Assembly (NCBI GenBank): GCA_958296015.1
Contig: CATQIH010000009.1
Coordinates: 124,001 to 188,000, forward strand
DNA length: 64,000 bases
Origin: Cyclobacteriaceae bacterium
GTDB taxonomy: Bacteria > Bacteroidota > Bacteroidia > Cytophagales > Cyclobacteriaceae
Reading direction: 5' to 3'
In this document: positions 7,568 to 15,953 of the stretch, in pieces
Numbering within the stretch: position 1 is the first letter of the stretch
Layout of the letters: each line of letters begins with the position of its first letter
Notes under the pieces: model-generated
The model's input: the letters and a program-made list of their open reading frames with translations, nothing else
Told to the model about the DNA's origin: nothing
Databases searched by the model: none
Made by a program: the position numbers and the translations under genes

Positions 7568-8356
7568 CTAATTGAACGATTTCAAACGTTCTTGTAACTT
7601 ATTTTTGACATTGTAGTTTGCTACTTCTCCAGTTATTATACGAAGTGGTGGATTTTGCTCATCGGTAGTCGCCATTATTTTAGATACTACTTCGTCTGCA
7701 TCATCCAATTTTCCAAATCCTTCATTTAAATGATTACGCATATCTTTTACCGGGGTATTTTCATATTCTTTCATAGGTTCTGCAACATTCAAGCTGGAGG
7801 CAAAGTTAGTACCTGTAGGACCAGGTTCGGCTATTGTAAAATGAATATTAAACGATTTTAAATCCTGACTTACAGATTCAACAAAACCTTCAATACCCCA
7901 TTTTGAAGCATGGTATAAACTAAATCCTGGATATGCAATCTGTCCTCCTTCAGAAGAAATCTGAATAATATGGCCGCCATCCTGTAGACGAAAATAAGGC
8001 ACTACAGCCTTTATAAGCCTGATCGAACCTAATAGGTTTACTGCTATTTGGTGAACAATCATTTCATCCGTTAACTCCTCTACAGCTCCAAAAACTCCAT
8101 ACCCAGCATTACTCACAACAACATCTATTTTACCAAATGTTTTAAAAGCCTCATCTACAACAGAAGTAATTTCATCGTTATTGGTTAATTCCAAATGAGC
8201 TATTTTAAGAGAATCTGGATAATTTTGTTGCAACTCATCTAGCAATTCCACTTTTCTTAGCGTTGCAAAAACTTTATCGCCCCTCTCCAGTAACTTTCTC
8301 ATCATAATATTTCCTAATCCAGTAGAAGTCCCTGTGATCAACCAAGTTTTACTCAT
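7568..8356 (-). CDS. SDR family NAD(P)-dependent oxidoreductase
   Basis: 262 residues, typical classical short-chain dehydrogenase. The cofactor motif TGTSTGLG is at residues 8-15, NAG at 83-85, the catalytic Ser in QISSEGG at about 134, and YHASK at 148-152 with Y148 and K152. The IHFTIAEPGPTGTNF stretch after the active site is typical of the group annotated as SDR oxidoreductase in Bacteroidota. Substrate unknown. It is a stand-alone gene with its own promoter region upstream. Confidence 0.9.
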   Translation of the reverse strand: MSKTWLITGTSTGLGNIMMRKLLERGDKVFATLRKVELLDELQQNYPDSLKIAHLELTNNDEITSVVDEAFKTFGKIDVVVSNAGYGVFGAVEELTDEMIVHQIAVNLLGSIRLIKAVVPYFRLQDGGHIIQISSEGGQIAYPGFSLYHASKWGIEGFVESVSQDLKSFNIHFTIAEPGPTGTNFASSLNVAEPMKEYENTPVKDMRNHLNEGFGKLDDADEVVSKIMATTDEQNPPLRIITGEVANYNVKNKLQERLKSFN

Positions 8357-8978
8357 AACTAATAATTTAAGTTTGTTTAATACAAAAGTAGGAACTACTC
8401 AGGTAACTAACAATACTGATAATCAATGTTTTACAAAAGAAAGATTGTCTGTAAAAAAAGCAGGCAGAGTTTTATGATTCTACTATCAAAAAGGCTGTTT
8501 TGAAAATATGTTTCACAAAGAATATAGAAATAAATACAAATTCTTCATCAGACCTACCTAAGTAGTTACGAATTTTTTTGCCGCTTTTCTTTATTTTTTA
8601 GCAGACGTACAACTCGGCAACACGAAGGATAAAAACGCCAATGCATGACAAGGTGTATAAGTAATAACGGGTGAAATGCTAAGTCAAAAGTTTCTATTTT
8701 TAGCCATCTTTGGCTAAGATAAACAATAGAGTATTTTAATCATTGGAGATAGGTTCAGGTTCGTTGGAGTAAGAAGGGACATTTCAATCAATGGTATTAA
8801 GCTGATTCAGATACAAGACGGGTACAAAAACTTTCATTGTATGGATAAAAAGCAATAGTAGATAAGTTGCCTTTGCTATTCACATATTTAACGCTTAATT
8901 TATTACCAAAACCCTGGCTTGTGATTTATAAGGCCAGGGTGATATAAGAAAGAAGCGACGGTAAGAAACAATAGCTGC
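8357..8978. other. 622-bp gene-free stretch
   Basis: AT-rich, with no reading frame worth calling on either strand. It should hold the promoter of the minus-strand SDR gene near 8360-8450. At its right end is a terminator hairpin (8911-8940) for the next minus-strand gene. The rest shows nothing recognisable. Confidence 0.5.
8907..8940 (-). terminator. Rho-independent terminator after methyltransferase gene
   Basis: ACCCTGGC (8911-8918) pairs with GCCAGGGT (8933-8940) around a 14-nt loop. On the minus strand the hairpin is followed by TTTTGG, a short U-run. Confidence 0.55.
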
Positions 8979-9767
8979 TTATGCACTATCTTCTTTCATC
9001 ACTGGCTTGGTAGCCATGATGCGTAGGCGTCTGTAGTCGGCGTACCATTGGTGGTCTCGGTAGTGGGTTGCTTTGAGGGTGGCTTGGGTGGCTGTGGCAA
9101 TTTCCTGTTGCCGGGCAGCCGGTATGTTGGACAGATAGGCTCCGCAGAACATCTGAATCCACTGTACAATGCCTTCCTTGGTATCCTGCAATACTGTTTC
9201 GCGCTCGTACCATTGCGCCAGGCGCACGGTGAAACCTGCTGCTTCGAGCAGACTGGCATATTCGCCTGTGGAGGGAAAATACCATACCTGGGTAGCGGCA
9301 TTTTCAGGATAGCCAGCCTGTAGCAATTGCTCTTTCAGAACTTTTTGTATGCTTTGTATATTTCCTTTACCGCCAAATTCGGCGACCAGTCTGCCGCCGG
9401 GCTTGAGGCTTTGGTAGATGTTTTGTATCACTTTCTCTGGTTGTGTCATCCAGTGCAGGGCTGCGTTGGAGAAGATGGCATCGAAGGCGTTGGAGTAAGA
9501 AAAATGATGTCCGTCCTGCACCTCAAAAGGAATAGCCGGATACAACTGCTTAGCCTTTGCAATCATTTCAGCAGCACTGTCTATGCCCAATACGTCTGCT
9601 CCCTGCTGGTAGATGCTCTCTGTGAGTTCGCCGGTGCCGCATCCCAGGTCCAGTATCTTTTCACCTGATTGCGGCAAGAGGAGTTCTAGTAAACCTTCTC
9701 CATATTGATACACAAAAGCATGTGACTGCTGATAGAGATTAGAATCCCAGGAGATTGATATAGCCAT
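8979..9767 (-). CDS. Class I SAM-dependent methyltransferase (trans-aconitate methyltransferase-like)
   Basis: 262 residues. Motif I, ILDLGCGTGELTES (about 37-50), is followed by VLGIDSAAEMI, VQDGHHFSY and FDAIFSNAALHWM, the order seen in Methyltransf_11/Tam-type enzymes. The length and the ALHWM block fit trans-aconitate 2-methyltransferase-like proteins, but the substrate is not proven. It lies downstream of ilvC on the same strand, separated by a palindrome at 9781-9840, so it is probably not tightly coupled to the ilv genes. Confidence 0.85.
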   Translation of the reverse strand: MAISISWDSNLYQQSHAFVYQYGEGLLELLLPQSGEKILDLGCGTGELTESIYQQGADVLGIDSAAEMIAKAKQLYPAIPFEVQDGHHFSYSNAFDAIFSNAALHWMTQPEKVIQNIYQSLKPGGRLVAEFGGKGNIQSIQKVLKEQLLQAGYPENAATQVWYFPSTGEYASLLEAAGFTVRLAQWYERETVLQDTKEGIVQWIQMFCGAYLSNIPAARQQEIATATQATLKATHYRDHQWYADYRRLRIMATKPVMKEDSA

Positions 9768-9780
9768 TGCGTAGAGATTG

Positions 9781-9840
9781 AAACCTTCCAGGTTTTTAAA
9801 CGGGGATGCCTAGTCGGGGACACCTAGTCCTGGAAGGTTT
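9781..9840. repeat. Intergenic palindrome downstream of ilvC
   Basis: AAACCTTCCAGG (9781-9792) and CCTGGAAGGTTT (9829-9840) are exact complements around a 36-nt loop that holds a direct repeat (CCTAGTC at 9809 and 9823). It could act as a 3'-end hairpin for the ilv transcript. It looks like a dispersed palindromic repeat rather than a simple terminator. Confidence 0.6.
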
Positions 9841-9862
9841 GTTTAATAAATAGGAGAACCTA

Positions 9863-10900
9863 TCAGGGTCTCAATTCTCTGACTTTTCTGCCGGCCTGCC
9901 ACATTTCAGACTCTCTGAGTTCGTCCAGTTCTTTTTCCAGCTTCTCACGATAGTCTGACTTGCTGTTGGACTCAATGGTAATTTTGGCTTCGTTACCAGT
10001 TTTTACACTGTCGTACAGGTCTTCAAAAACAGGAGCTACGGCATCTCTGAATTTTTTCCACCAGTCCAGGGCACCACGTTGTGCTGTAGTGGAGCAGTTG
10101 GCATACATCCAGTCCATGCCATTCTCTGCGATGAGCGGGTATAGCGATTCTGTAGCTTCCTCTACGGTTTCGTTGAAAGCTTCGGAAGGGGAGTGGCCTT
10201 TTTTTCTAAGCAAGTCGTACTGAGCAGCAAACAGACCTTGAATGGCACCCATCAGGCTGCCTCTTTCGCCGGTAAGGTCGCTGGTTACTTCTTTGATGAA
10301 GTTGGTTTCAAACAGATAGCCTGAACCTACGCCAATGCCCAGAGCAATCACCTTTTCCCTTGCTTTTCCGCTGGCATCCTGGTGTACGGCAAAGCTGGAG
10401 TTCAGTCCTTTGCCTTCCAGAAACAATCTTCTCAGGCTGGTGCCGGAACCTTTGGGTGCTACCAGGATCACATCTACATCGACAGGTGGCTCAATGCCTG
10501 TCTGGTCTTTGTAGGTGATGCCGAAGCCATGAGAGAAATAGAGCGTCTTGCCAGGTTTCAGATACTTTTTCAAGGTAGGCCAGAAAGCGATCTGTCCGGC
10601 ATCAGAGAGTAGGAATTGCAGGATCGTGCCTTTCTCGCAGGCTTCTTCCAGTTCAAACAGGGTCTTGCCCGGTACCCAGCCATCGGCCACCGCTTTGTCC
10701 CATGTTTTAGAGCCTTTGCGTTGCCCTACGATCACATTGAAGCCATTGTCTTTCAGGTTCAATGCCTGGCCGGGACCTTGCACACCATAGCCTAGTATGG
10801 CGATGGTTTCGTCTTTAAGTACTTCCCGGGCTTTCTCTAAAGGAAATTCTTCTCTGGTGACTACTTCTTCTTCTACTCCTCCAAAATTAATTTTTGCCAT
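9863..10900 (-). CDS. ilvC: Ketol-acid reductoisomerase (NADP+)
   Basis: 345 residues, short class I KARI. The Rossmann motif GYGVQGPGQ is at residues 37-45, and GQRKGS at 59-64 supplies the Arg/Lys/Ser cluster typical of NADPH binding. The knotted C-terminal domain carries ETNFIKEVTSDLTGERGSL and EATESLYPL with the acidic metal ligands. It converts acetolactate or acetohydroxybutyrate to the dihydroxy acids in valine/isoleucine/leucine synthesis. It is the last gene of ilvD-ilvB-ilvN-ilvC, 36 bp after ilvN. The leader attenuator at 15160-15287 probably regulates it through the shared transcript. Confidence 0.97.
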   Translation of the reverse strand: MAKINFGGVEEEVVTREEFPLEKAREVLKDETIAILGYGVQGPGQALNLKDNGFNVIVGQRKGSKTWDKAVADGWVPGKTLFELEEACEKGTILQFLLSDAGQIAFWPTLKKYLKPGKTLYFSHGFGITYKDQTGIEPPVDVDVILVAPKGSGTSLRRLFLEGKGLNSSFAVHQDASGKAREKVIALGIGVGSGYLFETNFIKEVTSDLTGERGSLMGAIQGLFAAQYDLLRKKGHSPSEAFNETVEEATESLYPLIAENGMDWMYANCSTTAQRGALDWWKKFRDAVAPVFEDLYDSVKTGNEAKITIESNSKSDYREKLEKELDELRESEMWQAGRKVRELRP

Positions 10901-10936
10901 TTCTCTTTGTATTTGGTTTGTTTGTGTAATAAATAG

Positions 10937-11524
10937 TTAGTTTCCGTTGGTAAAAGGCTGATGCAATTTGAGTTCATAAAACTCTTCATCAGAATACCAG
11001 CCTTCCGGCTCCAGATTTTTTGCATATTTTTTGAAATCCGCCTGGTTTTTGACCACCGCAATGCGCCCTGATTTAACAAACTCCCACACATTGAAGGGTT
11101 GCAACAGGTGCAGCATGGTGTGAATTTCATCTTCCTTGCCCGTCTTCTCGATCACGATATAGTCTTCGGCAGAGAATGCCACCTTAGCCTGATGCCGGTA
11201 GGCAATTTCCATGATCTTTTCCCTTTCCTGGGCACTTCTGGTTTCTACTTTATAATAAGCGATCTGACCATAGTAGACCTGATCGTCCTCATTATGAAAC
11301 ACCACCAATACGCCAATGATCTTGCGTATCTGCTGAATCAGTTTTGTGATCTTTTCTTCTTCGTACTCGATGACGACCGTATAGCGGGAGATGCCCTTTC
11401 GCTCTGTTTCCGAAACGGCCAGGCTCTCTATGTTGATCCTGCGCCGGGAGAAAATAATGGTGATGCGGTTGAGCAGACCAAAGTTATTTTCTGTGAATAT
11501 GATAATGGTGTAACGCCTTTTCAT
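10937..11524 (-). CDS. ilvN: Acetolactate synthase small (regulatory) subunit
   Basis: 195 residues. An N-terminal ACT domain (YTIIIFTENNFGLLNRITIIF at about 5-25, then NIESLAVSETERKGISRYTVV) and an IlvN C-terminal domain (GQIAYYKVETRSAQEREKI onwards) are both present. It binds the catalytic subunit and gives valine feedback control in the family. The C-terminus is about 25 residues longer than in E. coli IlvH, ending in an acidic, aromatic tail. It lies between ilvB and ilvC. Confidence 0.93.
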   Translation of the reverse strand: MKRRYTIIIFTENNFGLLNRITIIFSRRRINIESLAVSETERKGISRYTVVIEYEEEKITKLIQQIRKIIGVLVVFHNEDDQVYYGQIAYYKVETRSAQEREKIMEIAYRHQAKVAFSAEDYIVIEKTGKEDEIHTMLHLLQPFNVWEFVKSGRIAVVKNQADFKKYAKNLEPEGWYSDEEFYELKLHQPFTNGN

Positions 11525-11538
11525 AGTGTAATGTATTA

Positions 11539-11646
11539 ATATGTTGATATGCCAATGTATTGATGTGTTAATATGCTGATGTGCTAAAAGGATGTTGGTC
11601 TATATTATCAACACATCAGCATATCGGCTTATCAACACATCAACTT
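11539..11646 (-). repeat. Inverted repeat between ilvB and ilvN
   Basis: The 123-bp gap holds arms built from TGATGTGTTRATA and TATGCTGATGTG (about 11559-11583) and their complements (about 11608-11644), around a short loop. One arm carries an 8-nt insertion. In the ilv mRNA this would form a long hairpin between the two acetolactate synthase subunit genes, and might set their relative expression or stability. Confidence 0.6.
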
Positions 11647-11647
11647 A

Positions 11648-13432
11648 TCACTCCAGCCGGATCTGATCTACACCCATGCCGGAAGGTACCATCGGGAATA
11701 CGTTGGCTTCTTTCTCTACTTTCACTTCCAGTAGATAAGAACCTTCCGACTGAAGTAAAGTGTTCAGCGACTCGTCGAGTGTCTCGAAGGAATCGCAGAC
11801 ATGTCCGGGAACGCCGAAACCTTTGGCAATGGTAATGAAATCCGGATTTTGCAGCTCTACAAAAGAATAACGCTTCTCGTGGAATAGCTGCTGCCACTGG
11901 CGCACCATACCCAGGAAGTTGTTATTGAGCAAGATGAGCTTCACCGGTAGCTTAGACTGTGCAATGGTGCCCAGTTCCTGAATGGTCATCTGGAAGCAGC
12001 CGTCGCCAATCACGGCCACTACTTCACGATCCGGCGCGCCTACTTTTGCGCCCAATGAGGCAGGCAAAGCGTAGCCCATCGTACCCAGGCCGCCAGAAGT
12101 AAGCCAACTGTCTGTCCGGTTAAACCGGGAATACCGGGCCGACATCATCTGGTGTTGCCCTACATCGGATACGATGACAGCGTTGCCACCGGTCTTTTCA
12201 GAAAGCATCTTCATCACCGTACCCATCTTGATAGGTTCGCCATAAGAAGTAAAATCTTTCTTAATGACTTTCTCTACTTCCTGCTCGTGCAGTCTGTCGA
12301 ACTCCGCCCGCCATTTCGGATGCTTGTTGGTAGCTACATGACTGGTCAATGCTTCTAGTGCTTCTTTGGCATCAGCCAGAATACCTACTTCGGGTTGTAC
12401 GACTTTGCCAAGTTCTGCATGGTCGATATCAATATGAATGATTTTGGCCTGCTTGGCATAGCGGCTGAGGTTGCCTGTTACGCGGTCGTCGAAGCGCATC
12501 CCAACGGCAATGATGACATCGGCTTCGTTGGTCAGCATATTGGGGGCATAGTTGCCATGCATCCCGAGCATACCTACATACAGCGGATGATCGGAAGGGA
12601 AAGCAGACAGGCCCAGCAGGGTAGAGGCTACCGGAATATCGGTTTTCTCTGCAAATGCCAGCAACTCCTGCTGCGCTTCGGAAATCAGGATACCATGACC
12701 GATGAACATAAACGGCTTTTCAGCTTCATCAATCAGTGCCGCTGCCTTTACAATATCTTTTTCGCGGGGCACAGAGGCTGGCTTGTAGCCTTTGATCTGC
12801 CTGCGCTTTTCATAGTAAAATGGCTTGCTCATTTTGGCCTGCTGCGCGCATTTGGTGATGTCTACCAGCACCGGACCGGGTCTGCCCGAACGGGCAATAT
12901 AAAATGCTTTGGCCATGATCAGCGGAATCTCGTCCGGATCAGCGACCTGATAGCACCATTTGGTAATCGGCATGGCAAGGCTCATCACGTCTGTTTCCTG
13001 GAAAGCATCGGTACCCAGAAACTGCTCGCCTACCTGCCCGGTGACGCAGACGATCGGCACAGAGTCCAGCATCGCATCGGCAATGCCAGTGACAAGGTTG
13101 GTAGCACCAGGGCCGGAAGTGGCAAAGCATACGCCCGGCTTTTTGGCCATTTGTGCATAACCCTCTGCGGCATGGGTAGCCCCTTGCTCGTGCCTGACCA
13201 GAATATGGTTGATCTGATCCTGGAAGTCGTATAGGGCATCATAAATGGGCATAATGGCACCGCCGGGATAGCCAAATATGGTATCCACATCTTCTGCCAG
13301 TAGCGATAAAATGACAGCTTCTGATCCTTTGACGGGAGTGCCGGGTTGCGCCTTTTTATGTGGCTTCCTGGCCGATTCATCTAAAACTACTTCTTTGATT
13401 TGCTGCTCTGCTTGATCTTTGATAAGTGCCAT
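11648..13432 (-). CDS. ilvB: Acetolactate synthase large (catalytic) subunit
   Basis: 594 residues from the ATG at 13432 (MALIKDQAEQQ). An ATG further up at 13471 would overlap ilvD by 22 bp and add a non-homologous extension, so the inner start is preferred. Three ThDP-enzyme domains are visible: the Pyr domain with the catalytic Glu in HEQGATHAAEGYAQ, the central domain, and the PP domain with GDGCFQMTIQELGT...NNNFLGMVRQWQ, the metal/ThDP motif. It condenses pyruvate with pyruvate or 2-ketobutyrate. It starts 17 bp after ilvD, so the two are cotranscribed. Confidence 0.96.
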   Translation of the reverse strand: MALIKDQAEQQIKEVVLDESARKPHKKAQPGTPVKGSEAVILSLLAEDVDTIFGYPGGAIMPIYDALYDFQDQINHILVRHEQGATHAAEGYAQMAKKPGVCFATSGPGATNLVTGIADAMLDSVPIVCVTGQVGEQFLGTDAFQETDVMSLAMPITKWCYQVADPDEIPLIMAKAFYIARSGRPGPVLVDITKCAQQAKMSKPFYYEKRRQIKGYKPASVPREKDIVKAAALIDEAEKPFMFIGHGILISEAQQELLAFAEKTDIPVASTLLGLSAFPSDHPLYVGMLGMHGNYAPNMLTNEADVIIAVGMRFDDRVTGNLSRYAKQAKIIHIDIDHAELGKVVQPEVGILADAKEALEALTSHVATNKHPKWRAEFDRLHEQEVEKVIKKDFTSYGEPIKMGTVMKMLSEKTGGNAVIVSDVGQHQMMSARYSRFNRTDSWLTSGGLGTMGYALPASLGAKVGAPDREVVAVIGDGCFQMTIQELGTIAQSKLPVKLILLNNNFLGMVRQWQQLFHEKRYSFVELQNPDFITIAKGFGVPGHVCDSFETLDESLNTLLQSEGSYLLEVKVEKEANVFPMVPSGMGVDQIRLE

Positions 13433-13449
13433 CGCTATGCTGTTTTGAA

Positions 13450-15132
13450 TTAAAATTCGTCTGTAACGCATCCTTCCGAAGCGGAGGATACGGTTTTCAT
13501 ATATTTGTATAAGATGCCTGATGTTACTTTGGGTTCAGGCCGAGTCCATTGTGTCTTACGAGAATGCAATTCCTGGTCGTTTAGTTCAACACTAAGCTGG
13601 TTGTTTACCGCATCAATGGTGATCTTGTCACCATCTCGCAGGAGTGCCAGCGGACCACCCTCATAAGCTTCCGGGGTAATGTGCCCCACGACAAACCCAT
13701 GAGAACCCCCGGAGAATCTGCCATCGGTAATCAGGGCTACCTGCTGGCCCAGTCCGGCTCCCACGATAGCCGATGTTGGCTTGAGCATCTCCCGCATACC
13801 CGGACCGCCTTTCGGGCCCTCATAGCGGATAACTATGATATCGCCTGCTACTATTTTATTGGCAGAAATGGCCTCATTGGCCGCATTTTCACTGTCAAAC
13901 ACACGGGCCACGCCTTCAAATGTTTCTCCTTCTTTGCCGGTAATTTTAGCAACCGATCCTTTGGGTGCCAGGTTGCCATATAATATCTGTAGATGCCCAT
14001 TGGGCTTGATAGGAGCGGAAAGCGGATGAATCACTTTTTGTCCTGCTTTCAGAGGGGCCGTAGCTTCCAGGTCTTCTTTGATTGTTTTGCCAGTCACTGT
14101 CAGGCAGTCGCCATGAATGTAGCCTTCCTCAGAAAGCATTTTCATCACTGCCGGAATGCCACCTGCATTATGTAGGTCTTCCATCAGGTACTTGCCACTG
14201 GGTTTGAGGTCGGCCAGCAACGGTGTTTTGTCGCTGATACGCTGGAAATCGTCCAGGGTCACTTTCACATCCACAGCCTTTGCCATCGCGATCAGGTGCA
14301 TGACCACATTGGTAGACCCACCCAGTGCCATCGTAAGCGTAATGGCATTTTCAAAGGCTTCTTTGGTCATGATATCTCTCGGCTTGATGTCTTTCTCCAG
14401 CAATTGATACACTGTTGCGCCTACTTGTTTGAGCTCTTTTTGTTTAGCAGCACTGTTGGCCGGATTGGAGGCGCTGAAAGGAAGGCTCATGCCCATAGCC
14501 TCAATGGCGGAGGCAATCGTGTTGGCGGTATACATTCCGCCGCAGGCACCTGCACTCGGACAGGAATTCTTAATGACTTGCTTGAAGTCTTCGGGTGTAA
14601 TATTGCCGGTGATCTTTTTGCCGTAGGCTTCAAAAGCAGAGATGATATTCAGGTCTTCTCCCTTATAGTGCCCCGGGCTGATGGTGCCGCCATAGACAAT
14701 CAGTCCGGGACGGTTCAATCTGCCTAATGCCATCATGGCACCCGGCATGTTCTTGTCGCAGCCAGGAATGGCTACCACAGCATCATACCACTGCGCACCT
14801 ACTACGGTTTCTATGGAGTCGGCAATAATATCGCGGGAAGGCAGCGAGTAAGACATGCCCGAAGTGCCCATCGACATGCCATCGCTCACGCCGATTGTAT
14901 TGAAGATTAGCCCGATTAGGTCCTGTTCCTGTACCGATTGTTTGATATGTTTGGCAAAGCTGTTGAGGTGCATATTGCAGGTATTACCCTCATAGCCGGT
15001 GCTCACAATGCCTACCTGTGCTTTGGAAAAGTCCTCATCCTTCAGCCCAACACCATACAGCATGGCTTGTGCGGCGGGCAGCGACTCGTCTTCGGTGATG
15101 GTGGTGCTGTATTTATTAAGTTTTTTTGACAT
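13450..15132 (-). CDS. ilvD: Dihydroxy-acid dehydratase
   Basis: 560 residues, full length. The Fe-S ligand motifs are clear: TCNMH (C52), CDKNMPG (125-131) and CPSAGACGG (191-199). The C-terminal block [21 protein letters not shown] is the usual substrate/phosphate-binding end. It dehydrates dihydroxy-isovalerate and dihydroxy-methylvalerate to the keto acids. It is the first structural gene after the attenuator terminator, which ends 27 bp upstream of its ATG. Confidence 0.97.
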   Translation of the reverse strand: MSKKLNKYSTTITEDESLPAAQAMLYGVGLKDEDFSKAQVGIVSTGYEGNTCNMHLNSFAKHIKQSVQEQDLIGLIFNTIGVSDGMSMGTSGMSYSLPSRDIIADSIETVVGAQWYDAVVAIPGCDKNMPGAMMALGRLNRPGLIVYGGTISPGHYKGEDLNIISAFEAYGKKITGNITPEDFKQVIKNSCPSAGACGGMYTANTIASAIEAMGMSLPFSASNPANSAAKQKELKQVGATVYQLLEKDIKPRDIMTKEAFENAITLTMALGGSTNVVMHLIAMAKAVDVKVTLDDFQRISDKTPLLADLKPSGKYLMEDLHNAGGIPAVMKMLSEEGYIHGDCLTVTGKTIKEDLEATAPLKAGQKVIHPLSAPIKPNGHLQILYGNLAPKGSVAKITGKEGETFEGVARVFDSENAANEAISANKIVAGDIIVIRYEGPKGGPGMREMLKPTSAIVGAGLGQQVALITDGRFSGGSHGFVVGHITPEAYEGGPLALLRDGDKITIDAVNNQLSVELNDQELHSRKTQWTRPEPKVTSGILYKYMKTVSSASEGCVTDEF

Positions 15133-15159
15133 TGGAAAAAGATAGGTTAAGTAGTAATG

Positions 15160-15194
15160 AAAAAAAGCTCTTCCCAGGGTGAGAAGAGCTTTTT
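15160..15194 (-). terminator. Attenuator terminator of the ilvDBNC operon
   Basis: A 12-bp perfect stem, AAAAAGCTCTTC (15162-15173) with GAAGAGCTTTTT (15183-15194), and a 9-nt loop. On the transcribed (minus) strand it ends in seven U residues. It sits between the leader peptide stop and the ilvD start, so it would stop transcription before ilvD. The 5' half of the hairpin on the RNA contains CUCACCC, which is complementary to GGGUGAG at the leader stop codon (15215-15225). This gives a competing antiterminator pairing. Confidence 0.85.
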
Positions 15195-15218
15195 AGTATA
15201 TACAATAGGCTAACGCGC

Positions 15219-15287
15219 TCACCCGGATGTTGGAGTGGGAATGACCAGGACTACCACGATAATGAGTGCTAAAGCTAAGAGTTTCAT
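15219..15287 (-). CDS. Branched-chain amino acid leader peptide (attenuator)
   Basis: 22-codon reading frame from the ATG at 15287 to the TGA at 15219-15221. Residues 3-16 read LLALALIIVVVLVI: 12 of 14 are Leu, Ile or Val. It then ends IPTPTSG-stop. This is the composition of ilv leader peptides, which sense charged Leu/Ile/Val tRNA. If ribosomes stall on these codons, GGGUGAG at the stop codon is free to pair with CUCACCC in the terminator and transcription proceeds. If they reach the stop they cover it and the terminator forms. The peptide probably has no function of its own. Confidence 0.8.
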   Translation of the reverse strand: MKLLALALIIVVVLVIPTPTSG

Positions 15288-15308
15288 TAATTTTTTTCTT
15301 TGAAAGCA

Positions 15309-15339
15309 TAAATGTAGTGAATGATTATTTTTGACGCAA
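15309..15339 (-). promoter_or_regulatory. Candidate Bacteroidota promoter for the ilv leader
   Basis: On the minus strand, TTG (15337-15339) is followed after 20 nt by TACATTTA (15309-15316), one mismatch from the Bacteroidota -33/-7 consensus TTTG-N17-23-TAnnTTTG. The predicted start would be about 15 nt upstream of the leader ATG. It overlaps the end of the methyltransferase gene, so the ilv genes could be transcribed independently of leuA. Confidence 0.45.
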
Positions 15340-15939
15340 CTTTATACTAAATGATTCTTTATTGGTTTTGGCAACGATAATCAAACCGGTAGACCAGTTC
15401 AGCTTACTAAGGTGCAGATCGTCCCGCTCTTCCAAATAGGCAATGAGCCTGGAAGCTTTTTCTTGATGTCCTTCAGGCCAGTTAGGCTGGGGCTGCATAT
15501 CATCAATCACATAAAACCCGCCAATCTTCAGTAGATTGAGGGTTTTTTCTATAACGCTGTATTTACCCGGCCAGGCATCTGCAAAGATCAGGTCAAACAT
15601 ATCTCCCTGATACTGACTTAGCCACTGCTCACCGTCCGCACAAACAGTTGTTACCCGCTCGTCATTGTCAAAAGCCTGTGAAGCAATCTTTAGTACTTCA
15701 GGATTATTGTCTACAGAAATAATCCTTGCAGCTTCGTCCATTCCATTCACAAGCCAGGCCAGCGATAGTCCTGTGCCTGTACCCAACTCAAGGAACCTAC
15801 CGCCGGTTTTTGAGGTAGCCAGTGTCTTTAGTAGCGTGCCTACATAAAGATCGGATGGCATGGTAAAGCCAATAGCCGCTGTCTGATTTTTAATAGCGGT
15901 ATAAGACGGTGGAATATCCAGAATGTTCGCGTCGTTCAT
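15325..15939 (-). CDS. O-methyltransferase-like SAM-dependent methyltransferase
   Basis: 204 residues. Motif I is FLELGTGTGLSLAWL (about 49-63), followed by IISVDNNPEVL, VTTVCADGEQWL and MFDLIFADAWPGKY, the order of the O-methyltransferase (catechol/CheR-free) class. YVIDDMQPQPNW fits motif VI. The substrate is unknown. It starts 14 bp after leuA and ends 38 bp before the ilv leader peptide, so it is placed inside the branched-chain amino acid block, though no pathway link is known. Confidence 0.8.
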   Translation of the reverse strand: MNDANILDIPPSYTAIKNQTAAIGFTMPSDLYVGTLLKTLATSKTGGRFLELGTGTGLSLAWLVNGMDEAARIISVDNNPEVLKIASQAFDNDERVTTVCADGEQWLSQYQGDMFDLIFADAWPGKYSVIEKTLNLLKIGGFYVIDDMQPQPNWPEGHQEKASRLIAYLEERDDLHLSKLNWSTGLIIVAKTNKESFSIKLRQK

Positions 15940-15953
15940 TTTGAAGCAATCAA

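Noticed and set aside
12395-13234. 279-codon plus-strand frame inside ilvB
   Set aside because: It is the antisense shadow of a well-conserved ilvB gene.
13433-13471. Longer ilvB start
   Set aside because: The extra 13 codons overlap ilvD and do not match the family N-terminus.
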